DNA from: Burkholderiales bacterium PBB6
GTDB taxonomy: Bacteria > Pseudomonadota > Gammaproteobacteria > Burkholderiales > Burkholderiaceae_C
Direction: 5' to 3'
DNA length: 64,000 nucleotides
Assembly: GCA_002255925.1 (NCBI GenBank)
Contig: NKIH01000001.1
Location: forward strand, 1,240,001 to 1,304,000
Shown here: in pieces, positions 11,115-20,363 of the stretch
How positions within the stretch are numbered: the stretch's first letter is position 1
How the letters are laid out: each line of letters opens with the position of its first letter
The notes under the pieces: generated by a model
The model's input: only the letters and a program-made list of their open reading frames with translations
Told to the model about the DNA's origin: nothing
Database searches by the model: none
Translations under genes and position numbers: made by a program

Positions 11115-12083
11115 ATGTCAAAGCCCAAACCAGCCCCGTTGCCCGCGGGCACCGTGGTCGGTGGTTACCAGATCATCAAGAAGCTGGCAGCCGGCGGATT
11201 CGGCGTTGTTTACCTCGCTGAAGACGAAACCCGACACTTGGTTGCCCTGAAGGAATACCTCCCCGCTTCGCTCGCCGAACGCGCCCCGGGAGAGTTGATT
11301 CCGCGGGTCAAGCCCGAGAAGCAGCCGCTGTACCGCCTCGGGCTGAAAAGTTTTTTCGAAGAAGGCCGCTCGCTGGCCCAGATCGCCCACCCGAGTGTGG
11401 TGTCGGTGCTGAATTTCTTCCGGGAAAATGAAACTGTTTACATGGTGATGAACTACCTGCAAGGCGACACGCTGCAGGACTTCATCGTCACGGCGCGCGA
11501 CCTCAAGCGCGAAAAGGTCTTCCGCGAGTCCACCATCCGCAGCCTGTTCGACGAGATCCTGCGCGGTTTGCGCATCGTCCACCAGCACAAGATGCTGCAC
11601 CTCGACATCAAGCCGGCCAACATCTTCATCACGAATGAAAACAAGGCCGTGATGCTCGACTTCGGTGCGGCGCGCGAAGTGCTGTCCAAGGAAGGCAACT
11701 TCATCCGGCCGATGTACACGCCGGGCTTTGCGGCCCCCGAGATGTACCGCCGCGACGGCTCGCTCGGCCCGTGGACCGACATCTACGCGATCGGCGCCTG
11801 CATCTACGCCTGCATGCAGGGCTATCCGCCCACGGACGCGCCGCAGCGCATCGACAAGGACCGCCTGCCGCTGTCGCTCTCGCGCATGCGCAATACCTAC
11901 TCTGACAACCTCATCGAGGTGACCGAGTGGTGCATGTCGCTGGATCCGCTGTCGCGCCCGCAGTCGGTGTTCGCCTTGCAGAAAGAGCTCTCGCGTGAAA
12001 CCGAGCGCCGCTACACCTCCCTCAGCTTCACTGAACGCCTGAAGTTGCAGATCGAAAACCTGAAATCCGGGGCGCGCACCTGA
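11115..12083 (+). CDS. Ser/Thr protein kinase, Hanks type
   Basis: 322 residues from ATG 11115; the same frame is open far upstream but only as antisense to yicC and gmk. Kinase elements in order: glycine loop LAAGGFGVVYLAE, the ATP-binding Lys in VALKEYLP, catalytic loop HLDIKPANIF, DFGAA, and APEMYRR. The catalytic loop reads HLD rather than HRD, so it is a non-RD kinase, usually independent of activation-loop phosphorylation. There is no membrane segment or extracellular sensor domain; the protein is cytosolic and ends soon after the kinase fold. The PP2C gene 34 bases downstream is the obvious opposing enzyme. Substrates are not indicated. Confidence 0.92.
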   Translation: MSKPKPAPLPAGTVVGGYQIIKKLAAGGFGVVYLAEDETRHLVALKEYLPASLAERAPGELIPRVKPEKQPLYRLGLKSFFEEGRSLAQIAHPSVVSVLNFFRENETVYMVMNYLQGDTLQDFIVTARDLKREKVFRESTIRSLFDEILRGLRIVHQHKMLHLDIKPANIFITNENKAVMLDFGAAREVLSKEGNFIRPMYTPGFAAPEMYRRDGSLGPWTDIYAIGACIYACMQGYPPTDAPQRIDKDRLPLSLSRMRNTYSDNLIEVTEWCMSLDPLSRPQSVFALQKELSRETERRYTSLSFTERLKLQIENLKSGART

Positions 12084-12117
12084 GCGCCGACCCGCAGCAG
12101 CAGCAGCGACGCACATC

Positions 12118-13029
12118 ATGAGGTTCTCTGTCTACCAAGTCAGCCGCAAGGGCGGCCGCGAAAAGAACGAAGACCGCATGGGCTATTGCTACACGCGGGA
12201 TTCGGGCTTGTTTGCCCTGGCCGACGGCATGGGTGGCCACCCTGAGGGTGAGGTGGCTGCGCAGCTCGCGCTGCAGTGCCTGGCCGCCGCCTTCCAGCGT
12301 GAAGCCAAGCCGGCGCTGAAGAGCCCGCAGCGCTTCTTGCAGGACGCCATCCTGGCCGGCCACCACCAGTTGCTGCGCTACGCCACGGAAAAGTCGCTGG
12401 TCGACACGCCGCGAACCACCATCGTGGCCTGCGTCATCCAGGGCCGCACGGCCTACTGGGCGCATTGCGGTGATTCCCGCCTGTACCTCGTGCGCGGCGG
12501 CAAGCTGGTCGCCCGCACCCGCGACCACTCGTACACCGAACTCCAGGAAACCCTGGCCCACGTGGTGCCCATCGACGCGCGTTTCAACCGCTCGGTGCTG
12601 TTCACCTGCCTGGGCAGCCCCGGCAAGCCGGTGGTCGATGCCGCTGGTCCGATCGCGCTGCAATCGGGCGACCGTATCGTGGTGTGCTCGGACGGTTTGT
12701 GGAGCACGGTGTCGGACGACGAAATCATCGAGATGCTGGCCGTGCGCCCGATCTCGGACGCCGTGCCCGAGCTGGTTGAGCAGGCCTTGCGCAACGGCGG
12801 CAGCCACGGTGACAACGTCACGGTGCTGGCGGTGGAATGGGAAGCCGCTGAAGACCGCGACAGCACCACGGGCATCTCCACCCGCACGCTGGGAGAGGAC
12901 GTGTTTGCGTCCACCATCCAGGCCAGTCTGGCGGACGGCATGCCCGGCGACCTGGACGAAGCCGAGATCGAGCGATCGATCCGCGAAATCAACGAGGCGA
13001 TCCAGCGCTCGTCCAAGAAGCGGCCCTGA
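12118..13029 (+). CDS. PP2C-family Ser/Thr phosphatase
   Basis: 303 residues. Metal-binding motifs of the PPM/PP2C family are intact: GGREKNEDR near residues 11-20, ALADGMGGHPEGEVAA, HCGDSRLYLVRGGKL, VCSDGLWSTVSDDEI and GGSHGDNVTV. Two metal ions held by these aspartates hydrolyse phospho-Ser/Thr. About 55 residues after the core are charged and low-complexity, with no membrane anchor. It pairs with the upstream kinase, forming a reversible phosphorylation module. Downstream, 207 bases (13030-13236) separate it from rph; I see no gene there. Confidence 0.93.
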   Translation: MRFSVYQVSRKGGREKNEDRMGYCYTRDSGLFALADGMGGHPEGEVAAQLALQCLAAAFQREAKPALKSPQRFLQDAILAGHHQLLRYATEKSLVDTPRTTIVACVIQGRTAYWAHCGDSRLYLVRGGKLVARTRDHSYTELQETLAHVVPIDARFNRSVLFTCLGSPGKPVVDAAGPIALQSGDRIVVCSDGLWSTVSDDEIIEMLAVRPISDAVPELVEQALRNGGSHGDNVTVLAVEWEAAEDRDSTTGISTRTLGEDVFASTIQASLADGMPGDLDEAEIERSIREINEAIQRSSKKRP

Positions 13030-13236
13030 ACCTGAGGGCGCAGTGGGCGGTGCGGCGCGTTCGTCGTCCGGCGCTGCGGCCGTGCCGCGTACCGGACAGC
13101 CTGCCCGGGCACCGGTCTCTGAACCGCGCTTCAAGCGCCGCCATCTGTTTTGCCCGCCGGGCATCGCCACGCGCCATCGGCAAGCGCGGTGCACCCGGTC
13201 CATCAACTTTCAACGCCTTTTCCAAGAGACACCACC

Positions 13237-13977
13237 ATGACGACTTTTGAACGCTCCAGCGGCCGCGCCGCCAATGCCCTGCGCCCGGTGCGCATCACCC
13301 GTGGCTACACGCGCCACGCCGAAGGCTCGGTCCTGATCGAGTTTGGCGAAACCCGCGTGCTGTGCACCGCCTCGGTGGAAGAGCGCGTGCCGCCGCACAA
13401 GAAGGGCAGCGGCGAAGGCTGGGTGACGGCGGAGTACGGCATGCTGCCGCGCGCCACCCACACCCGCAGCGGCCGTGAAGCCGCCAAGGGCAAGCAGACC
13501 GGCCGCACCCAGGAAATCCAGCGCCTGATCGGCCGCTCGCTGCGCGCGGTGTTTGATTTGGCTGCACTCGGCGAGCGCACCATCACCCTCGACTGCGACG
13601 TGCTGCAAGCAGACGGCGGCACCCGCACGGCGGCCATCACCGGCGCCTTCGTGGCGGCCCAGGACGCCGTCAACGTGCTGCTGTCGAAGAGCCTGCTGGC
13701 GGCCTCGCCGATCCGCGAGCATGTGGCTGCGGTGTCGGTGGGCATCGTCAACGGCACGCCGTTGCTGGACCTCGAATACATCGAAGACTCGGCCTGCGAC
13801 ACCGACATGAACGTGGTGATGACCGGCGCGGGTGGTTTCATCGAAATCCAGGGCACGGCCGAAGGCGCGACCTTCAGCCGCGAAGAGATGAACCAGCTGC
13901 TGCAACTGGCCACCGACGGCATCACCGACCTGGTGGCGCTGCAGAAGGCGGCGCTGTCGGCGCCGCTGCCGGCCTGA
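13237..13977 (+). CDS. rph: ribonuclease PH
   Basis: 246 residues from ATG 13237, which gives the expected start [15 protein letters not shown]. Typical motifs follow: [64 protein letters not shown] and the C-terminal [10 protein letters not shown]. RNase PH is a phosphate-dependent 3'-5' exoribonuclease that trims tRNA 3' ends. A mild AAGAGA lies upstream of the start. rdgB follows after 25 bases and hemW after that, a common arrangement in Burkholderiales. Confidence 0.96.
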   Translation: MTTFERSSGRAANALRPVRITRGYTRHAEGSVLIEFGETRVLCTASVEERVPPHKKGSGEGWVTAEYGMLPRATHTRSGREAAKGKQTGRTQEIQRLIGRSLRAVFDLAALGERTITLDCDVLQADGGTRTAAITGAFVAAQDAVNVLLSKSLLAASPIREHVAAVSVGIVNGTPLLDLEYIEDSACDTDMNVVMTGAGGFIEIQGTAEGATFSREEMNQLLQLATDGITDLVALQKAALSAPLPA

Positions 13978-14002
13978 GTACCCACGCTGCTGGAGACATG
14001 TG

Positions 14003-14635
14003 ATGAAGCTGGTGCTGGCGTCGAACAACGCGAAGAAGCTGAAGGAGCTGACGGCCTTGCTGTCGCCCCTTCACATCGAGCTGGTCAATCAAGGCGCGCT
14101 GGGCGTGAGTGAAGCGGAAGAGCCGCACATCACCTTCGTCGAGAACGCCCTGGCCAAGGCCCGGCACGCGGCGCAAGCCACCGGTTTGCCGGCCTTGTCT
14201 GATGACTCCGGCTTGTGCGTTTCAGCGCTGGGCGGCCACCCGGGTGTGCAGAGCGCCGTTTACGCACCGTATGCGCCCGCCGCTGGCGCTGAGCGCGAAG
14301 CTGTCCGCCAGGGCCAGGACGCTGCCAACAACGCCTTGCTGCTGGCGCGCCTGGGTGGTGCCTCGGACCGCCGCGCCAGCTTTGTCAGCGCCCTGGTGGC
14401 CGTGCGTTCAGCTGATGACCCGGAACCGCTGATCGCCTTCGGTCGCTGGCATGGCGAGATCCTGACCGCACCGGACGGTGAGGGCGGTTTTGGTTATGAC
14501 CCGCTGATGTTCATTCCTGCGCTGCACAGCAGCGTGGCCCGTCTGTCGCCGGACGTGAAGAACGCGCACAGCCACCGTGCGCTGGCCGCCGCGCAACTGC
14601 TGCAGTTGATGCGCAGCGCGTGGCACCTGGCTTGA
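14003..14635 (+). CDS. rdgB: dITP/XTP (non-canonical purine NTP) pyrophosphatase
   Basis: 210 residues from ATG 14003; a GTG directly before it (14000) is the alternative start, with TGGAGA upstream. Motifs of the Ham1/RdgB family are present: LASNNAKKLKEL, FVENALAKARHAA, ALSDDSGLCV, GEGGFGYDPLMF and SHRALAA. The enzyme removes deaminated purine nucleotides (dITP, XTP) from the pool. It sits between rph and hemW in a likely operon, with hemW starting 19 bases after its stop. Confidence 0.95.
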   Translation: MKLVLASNNAKKLKELTALLSPLHIELVNQGALGVSEAEEPHITFVENALAKARHAAQATGLPALSDDSGLCVSALGGHPGVQSAVYAPYAPAAGAEREAVRQGQDAANNALLLARLGGASDRRASFVSALVAVRSADDPEPLIAFGRWHGEILTAPDGEGGFGYDPLMFIPALHSSVARLSPDVKNAHSHRALAAAQLLQLMRSAWHLA

Positions 14636-14654
14636 GCGCCGCGGACACCTGCCG

Positions 14655-15914
14655 ATGACGATGTCGCTGACCGACCGATACCTGCGCCCGGGCACCTTGC
14701 AGCTGGGTGCGCCGCCGCCGTTGTCGGTGTATGTGCACCTGCCCTGGTGCCTGAAGAAGTGCCCCTACTGCGACTTCAACTCGCACGAGTGGCGGCAGCC
14801 TGAAGCCGCCGACGCGCCGGTCGCTGGCCGCCTGCCGCCCTTGGTGGCCGAAGGTGCGGGGGCGATGCCCGAGCAGCGCTACCTCGACGCCTTGCGCGCT
14901 GACCTCGAAGCCAGTCTGCCCATGGTCTGGGGCCGCAGCGTGCATTCGGTGTTCATCGGTGGTGGCACGCCCAGCCTGTTTTCGCCCGAGTCGATCGGCC
15001 GGCTCATCAGCGATCTGCGCCAGTTGCTGCCGATGCAGCCCGGCTGCGAGATCACGATGGAGGCCAACCCCGGCACCTTCGAGAAAGACCGCTTCCGCGC
15101 CTACCGGGCTGCGGGCGTGACTCGACTGTCCATCGGCGTGCAGAGCTTTGACGATGCCAAGCTGCAGGCCCTGGGCCGCGTGCATGACCGCGAGCAGGCG
15201 CTGGCCGCCGTGCAGGAAGCCGCCGCCAGCTTCGACACCTTCAACCTCGATCTGATGTACGCCCTGCCGGGGCAGACCATCGACGAGCTGGCGCAAGACC
15301 TGCGCACCGCACTGTCGTTTTCGCCGCCGCACCTGTCGCTCTATCACCTGACGATCGAGCCGAACACCGCGTTCGCGAACAACCCGCCTGAAGTGCCCGA
15401 CGACGACACCGGCTCCGACATGCTCGACCTGGTGGCAGACATGACCGGGCAGGCCGGTTTGCAGCGCTACGAGGTGTCGGCCTATGCGCGGCCCGGGCAC
15501 CGCTGCGCGCACAACCTGAACTACTGGCAGTTTGGTGATTACCTCGGCATTGGCGCCGGGGCGCATGGCAAGCTGAGCTTCCCGCACCGGGTGGTGCGCC
15601 AGGTGCGCTGGCGCGAGCCGGCGGCCTACATGCGTGAGGCGCTGGCGGGCAAGGCCGTGTCGAACGAGCACGAGGTGACGCGCAAGGCACTGCCCTTCGA
15701 GTTCATGCTCAATACCTTGCGGCTGCGCGACGGCATTGAAGCCGCGCTGTTTGCCGAGCGCACCGGCTTGCCGCCGTCAGCCGTGGCCCAGGGCCTGCAA
15801 GAGGCGCAGGACAAGGGCTTGCTGGAGATCGCGGAAACGCCGATGGGCCGCGTCTGGCGGCCCACGGCGCGAGGCTTTGATTTCCTGAGCAATCTGCAGG
15901 AAATCTTCCTCTGA
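14655..15914 (+). CDS. hemW: radical SAM protein HemW (haem chaperone, HemN-like)
   Basis: 419 residues. The radical-SAM cluster motif Cx3CxxC is at residues 32-39 (WCLKKCPYCDF). GGGTPSL, EANPGTF, RLSIGVQSFDD and the HemW-type HNLNYW are all present, as is a winged-helix C-terminus. HemW lacks the extra residues of true coproporphyrinogen dehydrogenase and acts as a haem-binding chaperone inserting haem into respiratory proteins. An insert of about 25 residues after the cluster motif (around residues 45-70) is rich in Ala/Pro. An alternative ATG lies at 14661. Its stop is 3 bases from the convergent cheB stop. Confidence 0.93.
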   Translation: MTMSLTDRYLRPGTLQLGAPPPLSVYVHLPWCLKKCPYCDFNSHEWRQPEAADAPVAGRLPPLVAEGAGAMPEQRYLDALRADLEASLPMVWGRSVHSVFIGGGTPSLFSPESIGRLISDLRQLLPMQPGCEITMEANPGTFEKDRFRAYRAAGVTRLSIGVQSFDDAKLQALGRVHDREQALAAVQEAAASFDTFNLDLMYALPGQTIDELAQDLRTALSFSPPHLSLYHLTIEPNTAFANNPPEVPDDDTGSDMLDLVADMTGQAGLQRYEVSAYARPGHRCAHNLNYWQFGDYLGIGAGAHGKLSFPHRVVRQVRWREPAAYMREALAGKAVSNEHEVTRKALPFEFMLNTLRLRDGIEAALFAERTGLPPSAVAQGLQEAQDKGLLEIAETPMGRVWRPTARGFDFLSNLQEIFL

Positions 15915-15917
15915 AGA

Positions 15918-17006
15918 TCAGACGCGGTTGAGCGAGGCCCCGTGGGTCTGGCGCAGCTTGTCCATCAGGTGCGGGGCGATCTGCCCGAGCGGCAGCACTT
16001 CATTGGCCGCGCCATGGTTGATGGCCTCGCGCGGCATGCCGAACACCACGCAGCTGGCTTCGTCCTGGCAGTAGTTGTAGCTGCCGGCATCGCGCATGAC
16101 CTTCATGGCCTTCGCCCCATCGGCGCCCATGCCCGTGAGCATGATGCCGAAGGCATTCGGGCCGGCCACCCGCGCCGCTGATTCGAACAGCACTTCCACC
16201 GACGGCTTGTGGCGGTTCACCGGTTCGCCGTCACGCACGCGGGCGATGTAGTTGGCGCCCGAACGCTCCACGCTCAGGTGCAGGCCACCTGGCGCAATGT
16301 AGGCATGACCGGGCAGGATGCGCTCACCGTCGGTGGCTTCCTTCACCCGGATCTTGCACAGGCCGTCCAGCCGCGCGGCATAGCTGCGCGTGAAGCCCGG
16401 CGGCATGTGCTGGGTGATGACCACGGCCGGCGCGTCCGGCGGCAGGTTGATCAGCACTTCCTTGGTGGCTTCGGTGCCGCCCGTGGAGGCGCCGATGAAG
16501 ATGATCTTCTCGGTCGACAGTCGGCCCGCACTGGCCAGCATCGGCCGCGGCGCCACCGGCGCTGCACCGGGCGCCGCCGGGGCGGGCGCCTGCGTGCGCT
16601 TGATGTGGGCCTTCGATGCGATGCGCACCTTGTCGGTGATTTCTTCGGCCAGCTGTTTCAGGCCGTCCGCCACGCCGATCTTGGGCTTGGCGACAAAGTC
16701 CACCGCACCCAGCTCCAGCGCCTTCAGCGTGACTTCGGCACCGCGCTCGGTCAGCGTGGACACCATCACCACCGGCATCGGGCGCAGGCGCATCAGCTTG
16801 GCCAGGAAGTCCAGGCCGTCCATGCGCGGCATCTCCACGTCCAGCGTGATGACGTCCGGGTTCAGGTTGCGGATCATCTCGCGCGCAGCGAACGGGTCCG
16901 CCGCTGAGCCGATGCATTCCATGTCGGTTTGTCGGTTGATGATTTCGGCCAGCAGGCTGCGCACCAGCGCCGAATCGTCGACCACGACCACACGGGTCTT
17001 GGGCAT
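15918..17006 (-). CDS. cheB: chemotaxis response regulator, protein-glutamate methylesterase
   Basis: 362 residues. An N-terminal receiver domain ([12 protein letters not shown], phospho-acceptor Asp in [13 protein letters not shown], Lys in FVAKPK) is joined by a Pro/Ala-rich linker (near residues 140-160) to the methylesterase domain with the catalytic Ser in [10 protein letters not shown], His in [10 protein letters not shown] and Asp in [10 protein letters not shown]. CheB demethylates and deamidates chemoreceptors when phosphorylated by CheA. It follows cheD by 26 bases in a cheR-cheD-cheB transcript. Confidence 0.96.
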   Translation of the reverse strand: MPKTRVVVVDDSALVRSLLAEIINRQTDMECIGSAADPFAAREMIRNLNPDVITLDVEMPRMDGLDFLAKLMRLRPMPVVMVSTLTERGAEVTLKALELGAVDFVAKPKIGVADGLKQLAEEITDKVRIASKAHIKRTQAPAPAAPGAAPVAPRPMLASAGRLSTEKIIFIGASTGGTEATKEVLINLPPDAPAVVITQHMPPGFTRSYAARLDGLCKIRVKEATDGERILPGHAYIAPGGLHLSVERSGANYIARVRDGEPVNRHKPSVEVLFESAARVAGPNAFGIMLTGMGADGAKAMKVMRDAGSYNYCQDEASCVVFGMPREAINHGAANEVLPLGQIAPHLMDKLRQTHGASLNRV

Positions 17007-17032
17007 AAGCGTCTCCTCGATTGTCTTGTGCG

Positions 17033-17731
17033 TCAGAACAGGTCCACCGAACCACCACCGGTCGAAGCCGGTGCGGCGCGTTGGGCTGCCACGCGGTCTT
17101 GTGCCACCAGGGCCTCGGCATTGGTCGGCGCCAGGCGCTTCACCATGGCCTTGCCGCTGAAGGGCAGGAAGCAGACCTTGCGCGGGTAGATGTCCAGCAC
17201 ATCCTTGGAAACGATGGGAATGCGTTCCGTGGCCAGGAACTCGGTGACGAACTTGGTGTTGCGTTCGCCGACGTTGATGGTGTTCATGCCGCTGATGACA
17301 GCGCCACCGCCGAAGATCTTGGCCTCCATCGTCAGACGCGAGGCCCCGCGCTTCATCATTTCATTGATCAGCAATTCCATCGCATACGTGCCGTAGCGGC
17401 CGGATTCACCGGTGCCTTCGGGCAGCATGAAGTGGTTCATGCCGCCGACCTTGGCCTGGCGGTCCCACAGGCAGGCGGCAATGCACGAGCCCAGCGTGGT
17501 CATCACCAGCAGGTCTTCGTTGTCCACGAAGTACTCGCCCGGCAGGATCTTCACCGCTTCGTTCTTGAAGTGCGCGTCGTAGAAGAAGAACGACGCTTCG
17601 CCCGGCTTGCGGGTCTGCGCTTTCAATTTGTCGAGTCGGGCTGTCCGGTTGCCGGTGCCTGCCGCCAGGAGTCCGGGCGGGGGCAGGTTGCCGCGGGCGC
17701 CGGGGGTCGGGGTCGAAGAGAGTGTGGCCAT
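17033..17731 (-). CDS. cheD: chemoreceptor glutamine deamidase CheD
   Basis: 232 residues from ATG 17731; the frame is open to 17881 but the extra sequence has no conservation signal. The catalytic Cys lies in [13 protein letters not shown] and the His in GGMNHFMLP; Thr/Ser of the triad-like site and [10 protein letters not shown] are present. CheD deamidates receptor glutamines and can be regulated by CheC/CheY-P. The C-terminal 30 residues (Ala/Gly-rich, ending SVDLF) extend beyond short CheD proteins, as is usual in betaproteobacteria. Confidence 0.95.
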   Translation of the reverse strand: MATLSSTPTPGARGNLPPPGLLAAGTGNRTARLDKLKAQTRKPGEASFFFYDAHFKNEAVKILPGEYFVDNEDLLVMTTLGSCIAACLWDRQAKVGGMNHFMLPEGTGESGRYGTYAMELLINEMMKRGASRLTMEAKIFGGGAVISGMNTINVGERNTKFVTEFLATERIPIVSKDVLDIYPRKVCFLPFSGKAMVKRLAPTNAEALVAQDRVAAQRAAPASTGGGSVDLF

Positions 17732-17801
17732 GAGCGGGTGTCCGTCAGTCGCAAACAGGAATGGGGTCGGTGTCGGTCGGGGGGCGGTTGGGCAGAAGGC
17801 C

Positions 17802-18674
17802 TCAGACACGCTGGTAGATCGTCTTGCCGCGCAGGTGGAACAAATCGCGCGAATCCGTGAAGTTCTCGGAGTGGCCGACAAACAGCAGGCTGCCGGGCTT
17901 CATCACGCCATGAATGCGCTCCAGCACCTTGCGCTGGGTGTCGTGATCGAAATAGATCATCACGTTGCGGCAGAACACCATGTCGAAGGGCTCGCCCATC
18001 GACCAGTGCGGGGTCATCAGGTTGAACGGCTTGAAGTCGACCATCTGGCCCAGCTCGGGCTTGACGCGGATGCTGCCCGAGTTCGGGCCGGTGCCGCGCA
18101 GGAAGTGCCGGCGCAGGCGCTCCGGTGACAGCCCGCGAGCGTCGGCCGAATACACGCCGCGCCGCGCCGTGGCCAGCACCTTGGTATCGATGTCGCTGGC
18201 CATCAGCTTGGCGCCTGAGCGCTCCCCCAGCACCTCGGCCAGCACCATCACGATCGAATACGGCTCTTCACCGGTCGAGGCCGCGTTGCACCAGATGCGG
18301 GGCGACTTGCTCACCCCCGGCGCCTTCAGGGCTTCGGCCAGCGCGTGGAAGTGGTGATCTTCACGGAAGAAGGACGTGAGGTTCGTGGTCAGGCAGTTGA
18401 TGAACTCCTGCCACTCCTGGTCGCCGTCGGCGCCGGAGGCGCGCTCCAGCCAGGCCAGGTAGTCCTTGAAGCTGCGGTGTCCGGTTTCGCGCAGGCGGCG
18501 CGACAGGCGGCTGTACACCATGGCGCGCTTGCCCTCGTGCAGGCTGATGCCCGCACGCTGGTAGATCAATTGGCGCACGCGCTCAAAGTCTGCCGAAGCG
18601 AACGTGAATTCGTGGTCGATGGTCTCCGCATCGGCGGAGGCGCCGCGCGAGGAGGGGTCGAGAAGTTGATTCAT
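17802..18674 (-). CDS. cheR: chemoreceptor glutamate methyltransferase
   Basis: 290 residues from ATG 18674 (MNQLLDP); an upstream in-frame ATG at 18722 is less likely. The N-terminal helical domain (FERVRQLIYQRAGISL) and the SAM-dependent methyltransferase domain (RIWCNAASTGEEPYSI, FDMVFCRNVMIYFD, LFVGHSENF) match CheR. It methylates receptor glutamates using SAM, opposing CheB. It is the first gene of this minus-strand group; no cheA, cheW, cheY or receptor gene is in the window, so the rest of the pathway is encoded elsewhere. Confidence 0.96.
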   Translation of the reverse strand: MNQLLDPSSRGASADAETIDHEFTFASADFERVRQLIYQRAGISLHEGKRAMVYSRLSRRLRETGHRSFKDYLAWLERASGADGDQEWQEFINCLTTNLTSFFREDHHFHALAEALKAPGVSKSPRIWCNAASTGEEPYSIVMVLAEVLGERSGAKLMASDIDTKVLATARRGVYSADARGLSPERLRRHFLRGTGPNSGSIRVKPELGQMVDFKPFNLMTPHWSMGEPFDMVFCRNVMIYFDHDTQRKVLERIHGVMKPGSLLFVGHSENFTDSRDLFHLRGKTIYQRV

Positions 18675-18826
18675 CGTTTGTTTTTTCGTGGCGGCAACGG
18701 GCACAGACAGCGGAAGGCGCATTCAGCGCCGTTGGTCCGCCATCTTCCTTTTCGGCCGTATTGATCACGACTGAAGTTGAGGGGCGTAACCTGGCCTTTT
18801 CCTGCCTATGGGTGGCGGGGGTGCGC

Positions 18827-18835
18827 TGCTAGACT
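18827..18835 (+). promoter_or_regulatory. extended -10 promoter for the diguanylate cyclase operon
   Basis: TGCTAGACT matches an extended -10 (TGn plus TAGACT at 18830-18835). The predicted start of transcription near 18842 lies about 22 bases before GTG 18864 and supports that start codon. No strong -35 is visible, as is common for extended -10 promoters. Confidence 0.4.
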
Positions 18836-18863
18836 GCGTCGACACCCAAAAAAGTCGCAAAAC

Positions 18864-19589
18864 GTGCCTCGTTCACTTGACATCCGCCCATCAGATCCAG
18901 CTTCGTTGAAGCTGGATCAGGCGTTGCAATTGCTGGTGCAATCCGGGCACAAACCGCCTCCGGGTGCGCCCGGCAGCGTGGCGTGGCTGCAGGGGCTGAT
19001 CGATGCCCTGTGCGACCTCTCCAGCCGTGACGCCCTGACTGGCCTGGCGAATCGCCGCAGCTTCGAGGCCGCGCTGGCCCGGGAAATTGACCGCGTTGCG
19101 CGCTCCGGTGAGCCGGCGCTGCTGCTGATCCTCGACATCGACCACTTCAAGCGGGTGAACGACACCTACGGCCACGTCGTGGGTGACCAGGTCATCCGGA
19201 TCGTCGCCGAGGGCCTGGCCGACTGCGTGCGTCCGATGGACTTGCCGGCCCGCGTGGGTGGTGAAGAATTCGCCGTGATCCTGCCGAATTGCCCGCCGGC
19301 GTTCGGGCAGACCGTGGCCGAGCGTATCCGCGCCAAGATTGAATCAAAGATTATTTCGCTGACGCCGACCCAGCATCTGGGTGTGACGGTCAGCGTGGGC
19401 GGTGCCTTTGCGCCGCAATGGGTTCGCTCATCACCCAGCTTGTGGTGTGAGCGGGCCGACCTGCAGCTCTATCGCGCCAAATCCGAAGGCCGCAACCGCA
19501 CTTGCCTGGAGCCCACGCCCGTCTCGTTGGTCAGCGCCGAAGAAAAGGGTCTGTTGTTTGGCAACACCCTGTCCGGGGACACCGAATGA
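18864..19589 (+). CDS. GGDEF-domain diguanylate cyclase
   Basis: 241 residues from GTG 18864; no ATG is available near the domain and no Shine-Dalgarno is seen. After about 70 residues without a known sensor fold, the GGDEF domain starts at RDALTGLANRRSF, with DIDHFKRVNDTYGH for metal binding and an active-site GGEEF. RPMD lies exactly five residues before it, so the inhibitory c-di-GMP-binding I-site (RxxD) is present. The enzyme should make c-di-GMP from two GTP and be feedback-inhibited. No membrane segment is evident. Its stop overlaps the ATG of the next gene (ATGA). Confidence 0.9.
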   Translation: MPRSLDIRPSDPASLKLDQALQLLVQSGHKPPPGAPGSVAWLQGLIDALCDLSSRDALTGLANRRSFEAALAREIDRVARSGEPALLLILDIDHFKRVNDTYGHVVGDQVIRIVAEGLADCVRPMDLPARVGGEEFAVILPNCPPAFGQTVAERIRAKIESKIISLTPTQHLGVTVSVGGAFAPQWVRSSPSLWCERADLQLYRAKSEGRNRTCLEPTPVSLVSAEEKGLLFGNTLSGDTE

Positions 19590-20356
19590 ACGCCACCGCT
19601 ACCAGCAAACAAGCCCGGATCACCGCCATCACCAGCGGCAAGGGCGGCGTTGGCAAGACCTTCATCTCGGCCAATCTGGCTGCCGCATTGGCTCGTCAAG
19701 GCGAGCGTGTGCTGGTGCTGGATGCCGACCTGGGCCTGGCCAACCTCGACGTGGTGCTGAACCTCTTTCCCAAGATCACCTTGCATGACGTCTTCACCGG
19801 CAAGAACAAGCTGGAAGAGGCCATCCTGCCGGCGCCCGGAGGCTTTTCGGTGCTGCTGGCCGGCTCCGGCATGGTCGAGTACTCGCGGCTGACGCCCGAG
19901 GTACGCGACCAGCTGCTGGGCGTGATCGAGCAGGTCCGGCCGCGGTTCGACCGCATCCTGCTGGACACCGGCGCCGGCATTTCTGACGTGGTGCTCTACA
20001 CCGTGTCGCTGGCCGATGAAGTGCTGGTCGTGGCCACGCCCGAGCCGACTTCGCTGACCGACGCCTACGCCACCATCAAGGTGCTGGCCACGACGCAGGG
20101 CCGACGCGACCTGCGCCTGCTCGTCAATCAATCCAGCCGCACCGGCGAAGGCCGCACCATCCGTGGTCAGTTGCAGCAGGTGGTCGACCGGTACGTCAGC
20201 CCGGGGCTCGACAGCCCGGTCAAGCTGGAGTTCGTGGCCGAAGTGCCGGTGGACAGCGCGGTGCGCGATGCCGTGAAGCGGCGACAATTGCTGATCGACT
20301 GCTTCCCGGGCAGTGCGGCTGCCCAGGCTGTGGTGGCTGCGGCCGCCCGCCTTTGA
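19586..20356 (+). CDS. MinD/ParA-family ATPase, FlhG-like
   Basis: 256 residues from ATG 19586, overlapping the preceding stop. The deviant Walker A KGGVGKT is at residues 19-25, with VLVLDADLGLANLDVVL and DRILLDTGAGISD as switch regions. The C-terminus lacks an obvious amphipathic membrane-targeting helix of MinD. LNLFPKITLHDVFTGK resembles the FlhG/YlxH group that sets flagellar number. No flhF or flagellar gene is adjacent, so the partner process is uncertain. Translational coupling to the diguanylate cyclase suggests a joint role in surface behaviour or cell polarity. Confidence 0.85.
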   Translation: MNATATSKQARITAITSGKGGVGKTFISANLAAALARQGERVLVLDADLGLANLDVVLNLFPKITLHDVFTGKNKLEEAILPAPGGFSVLLAGSGMVEYSRLTPEVRDQLLGVIEQVRPRFDRILLDTGAGISDVVLYTVSLADEVLVVATPEPTSLTDAYATIKVLATTQGRRDLRLLVNQSSRTGEGRTIRGQLQQVVDRYVSPGLDSPVKLEFVAEVPVDSAVRDAVKRRQLLIDCFPGSAAAQAVVAAAARL

Positions 20357-20363
20357 CCCGCTG

